64,000 bases of DNA from Halobellus limi (GCF_004799685.1 NZ_CP031311.1:1736001-1800000); one strand, 5' to 3'. Numbered from the stretch's first letter, positions 7,802-19,068 are shown. The notes: generated by a model not told the origin, from the sequence alone. Translations and numbers: made by a program.

Positions 7802-8413
7802 TCATCGCTCTTCTTCGTCCATCATCTCGTAGTCGCCCCCGTATTTCAAAAAGAAGTACGCGAGCGCGACGACGGCGACGAACGCACCCGTCACCGCCAC
7901 GAGCAGAGTCTTCGCGGCGTCGGGGACGGTCGGGACCGCCGGTCCGCCCGCCTCCGTCTCCGCGCCGCCCGGCGTGACGTCGACGCTCCCGAGCATCCCC
8001 ACGCTCTCGTGAGGGATACAGAAGTACTCGTACGTCCCTTCGACCTCGAAGGTGTGCTGGTAGGTTTCCCCCTCGGGGACGTCGCCGCTGTCGGGATCGC
8101 CGGCCGAGTAGGCGCCGCGCGCGTCCGCCTCGTTGTCGAACCCCCCCGACGCGAAGTACGCGGCCTCGTCGGGGATCTCGTCTTCGTAGGCGGTGACCGA
8201 GTGGCCGACGGTTCCGACGGTCTCCCAGACGACGGTGTCGCCGGGGGCGATCGTTATCGAGTCCGGATCGAAGACCAGGTCGTCGGTCATGTCGATGCTG
8301 TGGGTCGTTCCCTCCTGCGCGGTCGCCGTTGCGGTCGCACCTCCGGCCGCACCGACGCCGACCGCGGCCTGAAGGAGTCCGCGTCGCGAGAGCCGCTTCG
8401 AGGTCTGGGCCAT
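7802..8413 (-). CDS. halocyanin-like blue (type 1) copper protein, Tat-exported and membrane-anchored
   Basis: A 203-residue exported electron-transfer protein. It starts with a twin-arginine signal (SRRGLLQAAVGVG, residues 9-21) followed by a plastocyanin domain. The four type 1 copper ligands are visible: His71 in VGHSV, then Cys132, His135 and Met140 in FCIPHESVGM. A hydrophobic segment at about residues 166-189 anchors the C-terminus, leaving a short acidic cytoplasmic tail. It probably carries electrons at the outer membrane face for a terminal oxidase or similar enzyme. The ATG at 8413 is preferred over one 7 codons earlier because it puts the twin arginines at the normal distance from the start. 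Confidence 0.88.
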   Translation of the reverse strand: MAQTSKRLSRRGLLQAAVGVGAAGGATATATAQEGTTHSIDMTDDLVFDPDSITIAPGDTVVWETVGTVGHSVTAYEDEIPDEAAYFASGGFDNEADARGAYSAGDPDSGDVPEGETYQHTFEVEGTYEYFCIPHESVGMLGSVDVTPGGAETEAGGPAVPTVPDAAKTLLVAVTGAFVAVVALAYFFLKYGGDYEMMDEEER

Positions 8414-8584
8414 AGGATAGGGACGCGGTGTCACGAATTAGTAAGTCGGAGATTTTCTCGATTTGATGCGGCTAACTGAGTCACGTTCGAGAGATTTCTC
8501 CGATCTCACGCGGACGCGGACGCGGTCGCGTCACGAACCCGGCGCAGTCGGAAGATACAGGCCGGAGACGCGCGACCGATCGGT

Positions 8585-8830
8585 ATGGAGTGGACGCGGA
8601 ACCGCAGCGAGGAGGACCTCGTCGAGTGGACGCGCGCGGACGGGTACGTGACGATCCGACGGCGACGCCGGGCCGACGGCGGGTGGGTCGTCAGACTCGA
8701 CCGACTGTATCAGGCACCGGAGGGCAGCGGCTACCGGCGCGAACGCGTCGACGACGTCGAGTCGGCCGAGCGGTTGGTCGAAGCCTGGAAGGACGAGCAC
8801 GGGGCGGCCGAAGAGCAGTCGTCCACGTGA
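8585..8830 (+). CDS. small conserved haloarchaeal protein (81 aa)
   Basis: A short protein with a likely beta-hairpin core (GYVTIRRRRRADGGWVVRLD) and a helical, acidic C-terminus rich in Glu. The pattern of alternating aromatic and charged residues (MEWTRNRSEEDLVEWTR) looks like a real domain, and I believe similar uncharacterised proteins occur in other haloarchaea. It is transcribed divergently from the halocyanin gene. No membrane segments, cysteines or catalytic motifs are seen, and no function is proposed. Confidence 0.7.
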   Translation: MEWTRNRSEEDLVEWTRADGYVTIRRRRRADGGWVVRLDRLYQAPEGSGYRRERVDDVESAERLVEAWKDEHGAAEEQSST

Positions 8831-8921
8831 CCTAGTCGCCGCCGTGTTCCGATGTCGGGCGTCGCCGTCGGATCCCGGCATCGGCCGTCGCAGTGCCTCC
8901 GACAGCGGACGCCGTCGACCG

Positions 8922-9707
8922 TCACTCCTGAAGCCGGTGCGTCGTCTCGATGAGGGGATGCCGGCCGTAGTCGGCGATCTCGATGTCTTCGAGCGAGGAG
9001 AGCCCCTCCTTCTCGGCCGTCCGCTGCATCCCCAACTCCACCGGTTCGTCCAGGACGATCACGGAGGCGTCCATCTCCTCGATTCCGAGCTGGTGGGCGG
9101 CCATCACGCGGTGGTGGCCGTCGGCCAGCAGCAGATCGCCGCCGTTGTCGATCACGACGAGCGGTTCGGCGAGTCCGCGTTCGAGTTCGTACTGCCGCCC
9201 TTCGAGTTCGTCAGCGTACACGCGCCCCTGCGTCGGAGTGAGGTCGTCGAGTTCGACCACTCTCGGCTCCTGACGTAGCGAGATGCCGTGGATCTGTTCG
9301 AGCGTCCGCATCAGTTTCCCCACCTTTTCCGGCGTCGCGCGCTCGATCTGTGAGCGGACGACGTCCGTGTTCGAGATGATCCCGACGAGGTTGTCGGCGT
9401 CGTCGACGACCGGGAGCTTCTGGATCCCCGAGCGGAGGATCACGCGCGCGGCGTCGATCACGTCCATCTCGGGGTGGGCGACGATGATGTCCTCGGTCAT
9501 CACGGTGAAGATCGGCGCCTCGTCGTCGACCAAGAGGAGGTCGCTGGCCGTGACGAACCCCTCGACTTTCCGACTCTGCGCGACCGGGAATCCGTTGTGG
9601 CCCTCGCTCTCTTTGATCCGCCGCGCGACGTCTGCGACGGTGTCCGTCGGCGCGACGGTTTGCACCTCGCGCGTCATGTACTCCTTGACTTTCGGTCGCC
9701 CACTCAT
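8922..9707 (-). CDS. CBS-domain pair fused to a ParB-like domain
   Basis: A 261-residue protein with two tandem CBS domains in the first half (KEYMTREVQTVAPTDTVADV and the following FTVMTEDIIVAHPEMDVIDA), which usually bind adenine nucleotides and sense energy state. The second half has the ParB/sulfiredoxin-like signature LLLADGHHRVMAAHQLGI near residue 200. ParB-like domains bind or hydrolyse nucleotides and often act on DNA or phosphate esters. The fusion suggests an enzyme or DNA-binding activity gated by a nucleotide ligand. The ATG at 9707 is used; the longer open frame adds only low-complexity residues. Confidence 0.82.
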   Translation of the reverse strand: MSGRPKVKEYMTREVQTVAPTDTVADVARRIKESEGHNGFPVAQSRKVEGFVTASDLLLVDDEAPIFTVMTEDIIVAHPEMDVIDAARVILRSGIQKLPVVDDADNLVGIISNTDVVRSQIERATPEKVGKLMRTLEQIHGISLRQEPRVVELDDLTPTQGRVYADELEGRQYELERGLAEPLVVIDNGGDLLLADGHHRVMAAHQLGIEEMDASVIVLDEPVELGMQRTAEKEGLSSLEDIEIADYGRHPLIETTHRLQE

Positions 9708-9822
9708 TGTCGTGGGTACGCGGGCGGGCCGCAAAAACGTGCGCCTCTCGTCGTCGAGCACGTGCGCCCCTCTCGCCGACCGCGTCGCCACCGGCGATCG
9801 GACGGCCCACCGTGACCGATGA

Positions 9823-11298
9823 TCACTCCTCGAAGGAGTCGAAGGGCGACTCGAACACCCACTCGGCGCCTTCCGGGCCGACGTCGAGAAGCGTCGTCGC
9901 GTCTTCGAGCGTCTCGAAGATCCGCCCGGCGATCACCTCCGTAACGATCGCGGACAGCTCCTCCGTGGATTCTTCTCCGGTGTCTCCCAGGATGCCGAGG
10001 GGGACCTGCGCGCCGGCCATATCGGCGTGGCCACCCGCGCTGCCGATCGCGCCGAGCGCGTCTCGGAGGGACTCGCCGAGGTCCACGTCGGTCCCGCGCG
10101 CCCGCCCGGAGACGTAGACCGTCCCGTCTTTGAACCCGTAGACGACCGCGATGCGGATCCCCTCCATATTCAGCAACCGGTCGGCGGCCTGAGCGAGCGC
10201 GTCGCGGTCGGAGATGGGGCCGACGTTCGACGCGAGCGCGTCGCCGCGGACGTCGCGGTCCCGGATCGCCCGCGCCAGCGTCTCCAGGACGGCGGAGGTC
10301 ATACTCGGCGATTCGACTCGATCCAGCGCGGAGAGGTCGGCGTGCGTGAGCAGCCACGCCGCGGCCTCGAAGTCCGTCGTCGACACCTCCCGCGCGAAGT
10401 CGTTCGTGTCGATTCGGATCCCGAAGAGCAGCGCCGTCGCCAGCGACTCCTCGGGATCGATGCCCGCCCGGCGGAGGTACTCCGCCAGGAGCGTGCTGGT
10501 CGCGCCGATGTCGCGTCTGAGGTCGACGAAGTGCGCCTCGACGGGGGCGCGGGGCGGGTGGTGGTCGACCACGATGTCGATCTGGGTATCCTCCGGAAGC
10601 CCGTCGTTGACGCCGGGGCGAGAGTGGTCGACGAGCGCGACGCCGTCGTACGCGTCGAGGTCCGCCTCGTCGTCGAGTTCGATCAGATCGAGATCCAGCA
10701 GATTCACCAGCGCCCGGTTCTCCTGGTGGGAGATGTCTCCGAAGTAACAGGAGTCCGCCGAGACGCCCACGGCGGCGGCGATCCGCGAGAGCGCGAGCGC
10801 GCTCGCGATGGCGTCGGGGTCCGGGTTGTCGTGCATCACCACGGCCAACCGACCGTCGATGCGGCGAAGCGCGGCGAACAGTCGTTGCAGGCGGTTCGCA
10901 CCGAGCCCGAGCGTCAGATCGCGGATCCGATCCCCGAGTACGCGTTCGGCGTCGACGACGCGGTCGGCGACGCGTTCGACCGTGGCCCGCGTTTCCTCGG
11001 CCGCGCCGACGCCGAGGTAGACGATCACCTGCGCGTCGGGATACTGCGCGCGCGCCCGGGCGGCGGCGTCGGCGTTCGTCTCGGCGTCGTCGCTCGCGAC
11101 GAACACCAATTCGGCGTCCGGCGGGTACGCGCCCGGGTCCTCAGGCGCTCCACGTTCGACCGTGACGCCGCTGACCCCGGTCTGGAGGCCCTCGCAGCCA
11201 CTCTCCGCGACGACTGTCAACTCGCCCGGCCACTCGGCGAGGCGCTCTACGGCCTCGCGCGCGTCCGACCCGCACCCGAGGACCAGCCGCCGTTGCAT
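9823..11298 (-). CDS. DHH-family phosphoesterase with N-terminal TrkA-N-like domain
   Basis: A 491-residue protein. The first 130 residues look like a nucleotide-binding Rossmann/TrkA-N domain (LVLGCGSDAREAVERL). Residues about 145-330 form a DHH phosphoesterase domain with metal-binding motifs HDNPDPDAIASA, VALVDHSRPG and VVDHHPP, and the end is a DHHA1 domain with the GSAGGHADMAGAQVP motif. Such proteins include oligoribonuclease/pAp-phosphatase (NrnA) and cyclic dinucleotide phosphodiesterases. The substrate here is not determined by sequence. The combination with a Rossmann domain is seen in several archaeal homologues. Confidence 0.87.
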   Translation of the reverse strand: MQRRLVLGCGSDAREAVERLAEWPGELTVVAESGCEGLQTGVSGVTVERGAPEDPGAYPPDAELVFVASDDAETNADAAARARAQYPDAQVIVYLGVGAAEETRATVERVADRVVDAERVLGDRIRDLTLGLGANRLQRLFAALRRIDGRLAVVMHDNPDPDAIASALALSRIAAAVGVSADSCYFGDISHQENRALVNLLDLDLIELDDEADLDAYDGVALVDHSRPGVNDGLPEDTQIDIVVDHHPPRAPVEAHFVDLRRDIGATSTLLAEYLRRAGIDPEESLATALLFGIRIDTNDFAREVSTTDFEAAAWLLTHADLSALDRVESPSMTSAVLETLARAIRDRDVRGDALASNVGPISDRDALAQAADRLLNMEGIRIAVVYGFKDGTVYVSGRARGTDVDLGESLRDALGAIGSAGGHADMAGAQVPLGILGDTGEESTEELSAIVTEVIAGRIFETLEDATTLLDVGPEGAEWVFESPFDSFEE

Positions 11299-11503
11299 AC
11301 TCTGCCGTCTGGTCGCCTGCGCAAAAACCCTGCCCCTCCCGAGGTTTGGGCGGACGAAACCCCGCCGTGAGAAACACGGACAGTTCGTTCGACGTGGGGC
11401 CTTCCCGGCCGGACCGCCAGAACGGGTATACGCCGTATAACCGGTTACTTGCTGATAAGCGGGCGGGTAACTATACTCGGAACGCCCGAACGAAGAGACT
11501 CCT

Positions 11504-11986
11504 ATGGCGGATCATCGGCTTCGACCAGACCCGCAACGAACGTCTGCGATCGAGCAGGACATCGATAGCGCAGTCTCCCCCCGCGTGATGGACACGGTCC
11601 GAACCGGGGCGAAGGCGCTGTTTGCCTCCCGGTCGAGGGTCCTGCTGATCGAGGAGCGGCGGGCCGATGGCTCGACGTTCTGGACGTTACCCGGTGGCGG
11701 AGTCAAACCGACGGAATCGTTGCGAGACGGACTTCACCGCGAACTCAGAGAAGAGCTCCGCTGCGCTGCGCGCCTCTCTGAGGACGTGGACAGTTGTCTG
11801 TATCGTCACCGTACGAAACCCGACACCGTGACCCACTACACGATCGTCTCGGGAACACTACTGACGTCTCCCGACCCCAACGCATCGGAGGACGTCGTCG
11901 GTTACGAGTGGGTGGACCCGGAGAATCCCCCCGAAACAACGCTCCCTCCGATCCAGGACGTTATTCGCGACTCGGGGCCCCTGTAG
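11504..11986 (+). CDS. NUDIX hydrolase
   Basis: A 160-residue (or 132-residue) NUDIX protein that hydrolyses nucleoside diphosphate-linked compounds. The NUDIX box is visible as GGVKPTESLRDGLHRELREE, matching G-x5-E-x7-R-E-x2-E-E. Two starts are possible. The ATG at 11504 is chosen because a TATA-like CTATAC (11473-11478) lies 29 bases upstream; the ATG at 11588 starts directly before the domain. Third-position G+C is lower than in neighbouring genes, and the gene borders the hairpin array, so recent acquisition is possible. The exact substrate is unknown. Confidence 0.8.
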   Translation: MADHRLRPDPQRTSAIEQDIDSAVSPRVMDTVRTGAKALFASRSRVLLIEERRADGSTFWTLPGGGVKPTESLRDGLHRELREELRCAARLSEDVDSCLYRHRTKPDTVTHYTIVSGTLLTSPDPNASEDVVGYEWVDPENPPETTLPPIQDVIRDSGPL

Positions 11987-12112
11987 GCTCCCCGCTGGTT
12001 AGTACGCGGGTCCAACAGTCCAGCGTCGCGAGCCGATCGGAACAGGGAGGTTTCGATGGCGGCGCAGCACACCGTCGACGAGCGGGTGTCTCACCGACGG
12101 AGCCGCCGGAGT

Positions 12113-12506
12113 TCCCGTGAGCGACTGACGGGAGCGAACGGGAGCACGGAAGAGCTCTGCTCTTCCGGAGGCGGCGGAGTCGGGCCCTTTTGATCCAGCT
12201 GTACTGGACGTTTCAGAGTACACGAGCGGGTTGCTGTCTCACCGATTTGTACCGCGAGGCGAGCCGGGCGGGACCGAAGGTCCCGCTGGAAGCCGGCGCG
12301 TAGCGCCGGCGACGAACGCGAGCCGAGCGGAATTTTTCCTCCGCCGTGAGACGCTGCGCGTCTCACGAGCCTTGCTTCGCTTCGCTCAGCAAGACAGGTT
12401 TTGCGCGGTGGGTTCCCGCAGCGAGCGGAGTTCCCGTGAGCCGAAGGCGAACGGGAGCACGGGAGAACGGAGTTCTCCCGGAGCGAGCGAGGAAACCCAC
12501 CGCGAC
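12113..12506. repeat. array of short perfect hairpins in a 530-base gene-free region
   Basis: The region from 11987 to 12520 has no convincing gene. It contains at least five perfect hairpins, nearly all with an 8-base stem and a 3-base loop: 12148-12166 (GGAAGAGC stem), 12268-12286 (GCGGGACC), 12292-12310 (GCCGGCGC), 12346-12366 (GTGAGACGC, 9 bases) and 12461-12479 (GGGAGAAC). A longer stem joins GCGGTGGGTT near 12405 with AACCCACCGC near 12494. A related motif, GTTCCCGTGAGC followed by GAACGGGAGCACGG, occurs twice (from 12111 and from 12430). It lies just downstream of nuoN. It may be a chain of mobile palindromic elements or a structured RNA. Confidence 0.7.
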
Positions 12507-12520
12507 AAAAAGGTGGGTGG

Positions 12521-14035
12521 TTAGAACAAGGCGGCGGCGACGGCCTGGGCGGTCTCGATGACCGGGCCGAACGCCGGCAGCAGCAGCAGCGTACCGAGGC
12601 CGGCGAACAGCACCGCGGCGTAGAGGCCGACCGGTCGGCTCGTGATCTCGAAGTCCTGTGCGGGCGACTCGATCCACATCGCCTTGACGACGCGGCTGTA
12701 GTAGAACAGCGACAGCGCGCTGTTGATCGCGCCGACGGCGGCGAGCCACCAGAACCCGGCCTCGATGGCCGAGAAGAACAGGGCGTACTTCGAGAGGAAG
12801 CCGCCGAACGGCGGCAGCCCAGCGAGGCTGAACATGAACACCGTCATCGCCACCGCGGCGATCGGTGCGGTCGAGGCGAGGCCGTTGTAGTCCTCGAACG
12901 TCCGGCCGACGCCCCAGTGTTCGACCAGGGCGATGAACAGGAACGCGCCGGTGTTCATGAAGCCGTAGACGAGCAGGTGCGCCATCGACGCGCCGAGGAC
13001 GTCGCCGTTCGGTCCGCCGGCGGTCAGCGCCGCGAGGCCGATGAGCGCGTAGCCCGCGTGACCGATCGAGGAGTACGCCAGCATCCGCTTGACGTTCTCC
13101 TGGGTCGCGGCGGCGAAGTTGCCGAGCGTCATCGTGACGACGGCGAGCACCTGGAACGCCAAGACCCAGTCGACGCCCGCCGGGATCGCGCCGAGCGGGA
13201 ACGCCTCGACGAAGACGCGGAAGGCGACGGCGAAGCCGGCGGCCTTCGACGCCGACGAGAGGAACGCCGAGATCGGCGCGGGCGCCCCCTCGTAGGCCTC
13301 CGGCGCCCAGAAGTGGAACGGCACGGAGGCGGTCTTGTAGGCGACGCCGCCGACGATCATCAGCACGCCCATCCCGAGGACGCCGGCCATCTCGGTGTCG
13401 CCGATGGCGGCGGCCACGTCACCGAGCACGAGCGATCCCGTGACGGCGTAGACGAGGCTGATCCCGAAGACCATCACGCCCGAGGAGACCGAGCCGACGA
13501 GGAAGTACTTCAGGCCCGCCTCGACGCTACCGCGGTTCTTCTTGAGGAACGCGACGAGCGCGTAGGAGGGCAGCGACGCGAGTTCGAGGCTGATGAAGAC
13601 CGTCGCCAGCGAGTTCGCCATCGACATCATCGTCATCCCCGTCGCGGCGAAGAGCACGAGCGAGTAGAACTCCGCGCGGTGGGACTGCTCGCGCAGGTAG
13701 TCGTAGGCGGCGACGGTCACCATCGCGGTGACGACGGTGAAGATGAGCGTGAAGAAGAGGCTCATCCCGTCGACGACCAGCGTGTCGCCGTACAGCGATA
13801 TCGGGCCGCCGGTCCGCTCCTGTCCGGTGCCGGCGACGAGGAACCACGCCGCGACGGCGAACGCGAGGAGCGAACCGCCGGCGGACACGCCGGCCAGGAG
13901 CGTGTTGCTCGTCTCCTTCGGGGAGATGGTGTCGATGCCGAGAAGCACCAGGCCGGTCAGCCCGAGCAGCAGCGCCGGGGCGAGTGCGGTCCACGCGGCG
14001 GCGGGTTCGGTCTGCAGTGCGATCGTATCGAACAT
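12521..14035 (-). CDS. nuoN: NADH-quinone oxidoreductase subunit N
   Basis: A 504-residue integral membrane protein of the antiporter-like Nuo/Mrp family, last gene of the nuo operon. It shows the family's proton-channel features, including SLELASLPSYALVAFLKKN with the conserved glutamate and lysines near residue 130, and KTASVPFHFWAPEAYEGAP near residue 210. About fourteen membrane segments are expected. It is one of the three proton-pumping subunits of complex I. The ATG at 14035 overlaps the nuoM stop as TGATG, the same style of junction seen elsewhere in the operon; a GTG one codon upstream is possible. Confidence 0.92.
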   Translation of the reverse strand: MFDTIALQTEPAAAWTALAPALLLGLTGLVLLGIDTISPKETSNTLLAGVSAGGSLLAFAVAAWFLVAGTGQERTGGPISLYGDTLVVDGMSLFFTLIFTVVTAMVTVAAYDYLREQSHRAEFYSLVLFAATGMTMMSMANSLATVFISLELASLPSYALVAFLKKNRGSVEAGLKYFLVGSVSSGVMVFGISLVYAVTGSLVLGDVAAAIGDTEMAGVLGMGVLMIVGGVAYKTASVPFHFWAPEAYEGAPAPISAFLSSASKAAGFAVAFRVFVEAFPLGAIPAGVDWVLAFQVLAVVTMTLGNFAAATQENVKRMLAYSSIGHAGYALIGLAALTAGGPNGDVLGASMAHLLVYGFMNTGAFLFIALVEHWGVGRTFEDYNGLASTAPIAAVAMTVFMFSLAGLPPFGGFLSKYALFFSAIEAGFWWLAAVGAINSALSLFYYSRVVKAMWIESPAQDFEITSRPVGLYAAVLFAGLGTLLLLPAFGPVIETAQAVAAALF

Positions 14036-15557
14036 CACAGTCCACCTCCCGTGAGGATCGGGTTAACGGCCTCCTGGATCATCCCGAAGAAGAGGTCGGG
14101 AGCGACGCCGAGCACGATCGTGAGCAGCAGCAGCACCGCGAGCGGCGCGACGTCGTGGAACGGCGCGTTCGTGATCTCGTACTCGCCGTCGAAGCTGAAG
14201 GGGCCGAACAGCGTCCGCTGCATCGCGAAGAGCAGGTAGCCCGCGACGATGACGATGCCGAACATCGCCGCCGCCGTGAACAGCGGCATCCCCGCGTGGA
14301 CGGTCGACTCGAAGGAGCCCTTGAAGATGAAGAACTCGCCCGCGAAGCCGGCCATCAGCGGCAGGCCCATGTAGCCGAACGCGCCGGCGACGAAGATGCC
14401 CGCGGTGAGGGGCATCCGGTCTGCGATCCCGGACATATCGCCGACCATCCGGGTGTGCGTCGTGTTGTAGATGACGCCGACCGCCATGAACATCAGCCCC
14501 GAGATGAGGCCGTGGGCGATCATCTGGAACGTCGCGCCGCCGACTCCGTAGGTGGTGTACGCGACGAGTCCGAGGATGACGTAGCCCATAGAGGACACCG
14601 AGGAGTACGCGACGATGCGCTTGAGGTCCTGCTGGGCCAGCGCCAGCATCGCGCCGTAGATGACGCTGATGACGGCGATGCCCGCGATCGGGACGACGAG
14701 CGCCGTCGCGACGTCCGGCATCATCGTGAAGTTGAACCGCAGGAGCGCGTACGTCCCCATCTTCAGGAGGACGCCCGCCAGCATCACCGACACCGGCGTC
14801 GGCGCTTCGACGTGAGCGTCCGGAAGCCACGTGTGCAGCGGCGCGACCGGCACCTTCACCGCGAAGCCGAGGAACGTCGCCACGAAGGCGACCGTCTTCA
14901 GCGTCGCGGCGTCGAGGCCGGCGAACGCGCCGAGTTCACCGGCGCGGAGCGCCTGGGCGATCTCGGGCAGGCGCATCGACGACACCGAGTCGCCGAGGCC
15001 GAACACCAAGGCGATGAAGCCGATGAACATCACGAGCGACGCGACGTTGGTGTACACGAAGAACTTGATCGCGGCGTAGCGGCGGTTCGGACCGCCCCAG
15101 ACGCCGATGAGGAAGTACATCGGGACGAGGACGGCCTCCCAGAAGACGAACCACGCGAAGAAGTCGAGCGCGGTGAAGACGCCGATGAGGTTCGCCTCCA
15201 TAAAGAGCATCAGTCCGTAGAACTGCGACTCCCGCTCCGTGATCGGCGTCCACGCGCTGACGATCGCCAGCGTGGAGAGGATCGTCGTGAGGACGACGAG
15301 CGGCAGACTGATGCCGTCGACGCCGACGAACCAGTGGAGGTCGAGGCCGCCCAGCGTCAGCCAGACGGCGTCCGTCTCGAACGCGATCGAGCCGCCCAGC
15401 AGGGCGTTCCCGCTCGCGTCGTACTGTGCCCACATCCAGAGGCTCCCGAGGATCGGGAGCGCGCTGAGTGCCGCCGCGAGTCGGCCGGCGTACTCGTCGG
15501 GGGCGACGAACACGACCAGCGCGGCGAGGAACGTGACTGCGATGAGCGCTTCGATTA

Positions 15558-15561
<4 letters not shown>
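14035..15561 (-). CDS. nuoM: NADH-quinone oxidoreductase subunit M
   Basis: A 508-residue membrane subunit of complex I with about fourteen helices. Typical NuoM signatures include FFAWFVFWEAVLVPMYFLIG with the essential glutamate near residue 140, and the APLHTWLPDAHVEAPTPVS stretch near residue 245 that marks the antiporter-like proton channel. The ATG at 15561 overlaps the nuoL stop as ATGA, which favours it over a GTG three codons upstream. It works with NuoL and NuoN in coupling quinone reduction to proton export. Confidence 0.93.
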
Positions 15562-17576
<2,015 letters not shown>

Positions 17577-17577
17577 C

Positions 17578-17880
17578 TTACCACCTCATCGTCGTCGCCT
17601 CGGTGACGTCGACGCCGTCGAAGTTGCGGTACAGCACCAGGATGATCCCGATCCCGATCGCGACCTCGGCGGCGGCGAGCGCCATCACGAACAGCCCGAA
17701 CGTCTGCCCCGTGACGTTCCCCCAGACGAAGGAGAACGCGACGAGGTTGACGTTCGCGGCGTTCAAGAGCAGTTCGACCGACATCAGGAACAGCAGCGCG
17801 TTGCGCCGCGTCAGGATGCCGAACAGGCCGATACAGAAGACGGCGGCGGAGAGAAGCAGGTAGTACTCCGGCGGGACCAT
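17578..17880 (-). CDS. nuoK: NADH-quinone oxidoreductase subunit K
   Basis: A 100-residue, three-helix membrane subunit of complex I. The buried glutamates characteristic of NuoK are present in LMSVELLLNAANVNLVAF and AAAEVAIGIGIILVLYR. The ATG at 17880 overlaps the preceding stop as TGATG. The length is the family norm, and NuoK lies where expected between the NuoJ genes and NuoL. Confidence 0.93.
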   Translation of the reverse strand: MVPPEYYLLLSAAVFCIGLFGILTRRNALLFLMSVELLLNAANVNLVAFSFVWGNVTGQTFGLFVMALAAAEVAIGIGIILVLYRNFDGVDVTEATTMRW

Positions 17881-18236
17881 CACTCCTCACCCCCGAACAG
17901 CGTGCGTTTGAGTTCCCGACCGCCGTCGGCCAGGAGCGTCCGCCCGTCGCCGTCGCCCTCCCGCGTCGCGAGGTGGACGGCCCCGTCGAGGGCGACGTCC
18001 AGCGTCACCGCGATCAGGAGGAAGGCGACGAGGAAGCTCTCCCCGGCGACGTCGCCGAGATCGAGGTTGAACATCGCGTAGCCGATACTGGCCGTGATGT
18101 TCGCGCCCTCGGCGAACCCCTGCGGTTCGGGGAACGACGCCGCGAGGATCGTCGCGGCCATTACGACGAATAGGGCCGCGGCGGCGAGACCGGGAACCAG
18201 GTGCGAACCCAGGTTCAGTTCCGGTTTCGTGGTCAT
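17880..18236 (-). CDS. NADH-quinone oxidoreductase subunit J, second part
   Basis: A 118-residue membrane protein corresponding to the C-terminal half of NuoJ, with two hydrophobic segments and the short LGDVAGESFLVAFLLIAVTLDVALDGAV region that matches the last helices of the subunit. It ends in a basic and acidic cytoplasmic tail. Its stop and start overlap nuoK and the first nuoJ part, so the two halves are made together and must assemble as separate chains. Splitting of nuoJ is a known haloarchaeal arrangement. Confidence 0.85.
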   Translation of the reverse strand: MTTKPELNLGSHLVPGLAAAALFVVMAATILAASFPEPQGFAEGANITASIGYAMFNLDLGDVAGESFLVAFLLIAVTLDVALDGAVHLATREGDGDGRTLLADGGRELKRTLFGGEE

Positions 18237-18493
18237 GTGCTACTCACCTCCGGTTGTGTGCGCGTCAGCATCACGGCGAACGTGATGAGGATGAGAACCC
18301 CGCCGACGTAGACGAGGATCTGCATTGCGGCGAGAAACTCCGCCTGCAACATCACGTAGTGCACCGCGACGCTCAAGAGCGCGCCCCCCAGCAGGAGTGC
18401 GGAGTGCCAGACGTCCCGCACGAGGACGACGCCCAGGCTGCAGCCCACGGTCACGAGGGCGAACAGCGCGAACGCGATGGTTTCATAAACCAT
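18233..18493 (-). CDS. NADH-quinone oxidoreductase subunit J, first part
   Basis: An 86-residue membrane protein matching the N-terminal helices of NuoJ, including LQAEFLAAMQILVYVGGVLI, the conserved third helix whose pi-bulge is important for coupling in complex I. A clear ribosome-binding site AAGGAG lies about 9 bases upstream of the ATG. This fits the fact that, unlike most genes of the operon, it is separated from the gene before it (nuoI) by over 100 bases. Confidence 0.88.
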   Translation of the reverse strand: MVYETIAFALFALVTVGCSLGVVLVRDVWHSALLLGGALLSVAVHYVMLQAEFLAAMQILVYVGGVLILITFAVMLTRTQPEVSST

Positions 18494-18606
18494 TGTGTGT
18501 GTCTCCTTGAGGTATCCCTTTGAAGATTTCGAGAAGTCGCCGGCCGGACGCGCCCGGGCCGAGCGGACTTTGATCGGCTGTCTGTTCCGCGCTGTGAGAG
18601 ATCACC

Positions 18607-19068
18607 TCACTGGTAGTCCACCTCGCCCTCTCCCTCGCCGATCCACGCGTCGCGGTCGGGCTCTCTGGAGTTGAGCGGGTCGATGTCCTTGTACCACGGA
18701 ACGTTCTTCAGTTGCTCTTTGTTGTACACGAAGTCGTCCTTCGTGTCGGCGGTGAACTCGAAGTTCTGCGTGAGCAGGATGGCGTCGACGGGACAGACCT
18801 CCTCGCAGAGCCGACAGTAGATGCACTGCCCGATGTGGAGGTTGTACTGCTCGCCGTTGCGCTGGTCGTCCTGGACGATCTGGATCGTGTCGTTCGGACA
18901 GACGTTCTCGCACTGTCGACACCAGATGCAGCGCTCCTGGCTGAACTTGTGGACTCCGCGGAAGCGCGGGCTCACTTCGGGTGCGACGTCGGGGTATTCG
19001 ACCGTGAACGTCTCCCCGTCCAGTGCGTGTTTCATCGTCGTCGCCATCGATTTGAGTACGCCGATCAT
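18607..19068 (-). CDS. nuoI: NADH-quinone oxidoreductase subunit I (two 4Fe-4S clusters)
   Basis: A 153-residue ferredoxin-like subunit that carries two 4Fe-4S clusters (N6a and N6b) in the connecting arm of complex I. The ligands are Cys47, 50, 53, 57 (CIWCRQCENVCP) and Cys82, 85, 88, 92 (CIYCRLCEEVCP). The ATG at 19068 overlaps the nuoH stop as ATGA; the open frame extends upstream, but that stretch is an out-of-frame reading of nuoH. Confidence 0.94.
   Translation of the reverse strand: MIGVLKSMATTMKHALDGETFTVEYPDVAPEVSPRFRGVHKFSQERCIWCRQCENVCPNDTIQIVQDDQRNGEQYNLHIGQCIYCRLCEEVCPVDAILLTQNFEFTADTKDDFVYNKEQLKNVPWYKDIDPLNSREPDRDAWIGEGEGEVDYQ

Noticed and set aside
12111-12506. CRISPR-like array
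   Set aside because: The hairpins differ in sequence and are not separated by regular unique spacers, and no cas genes are present.
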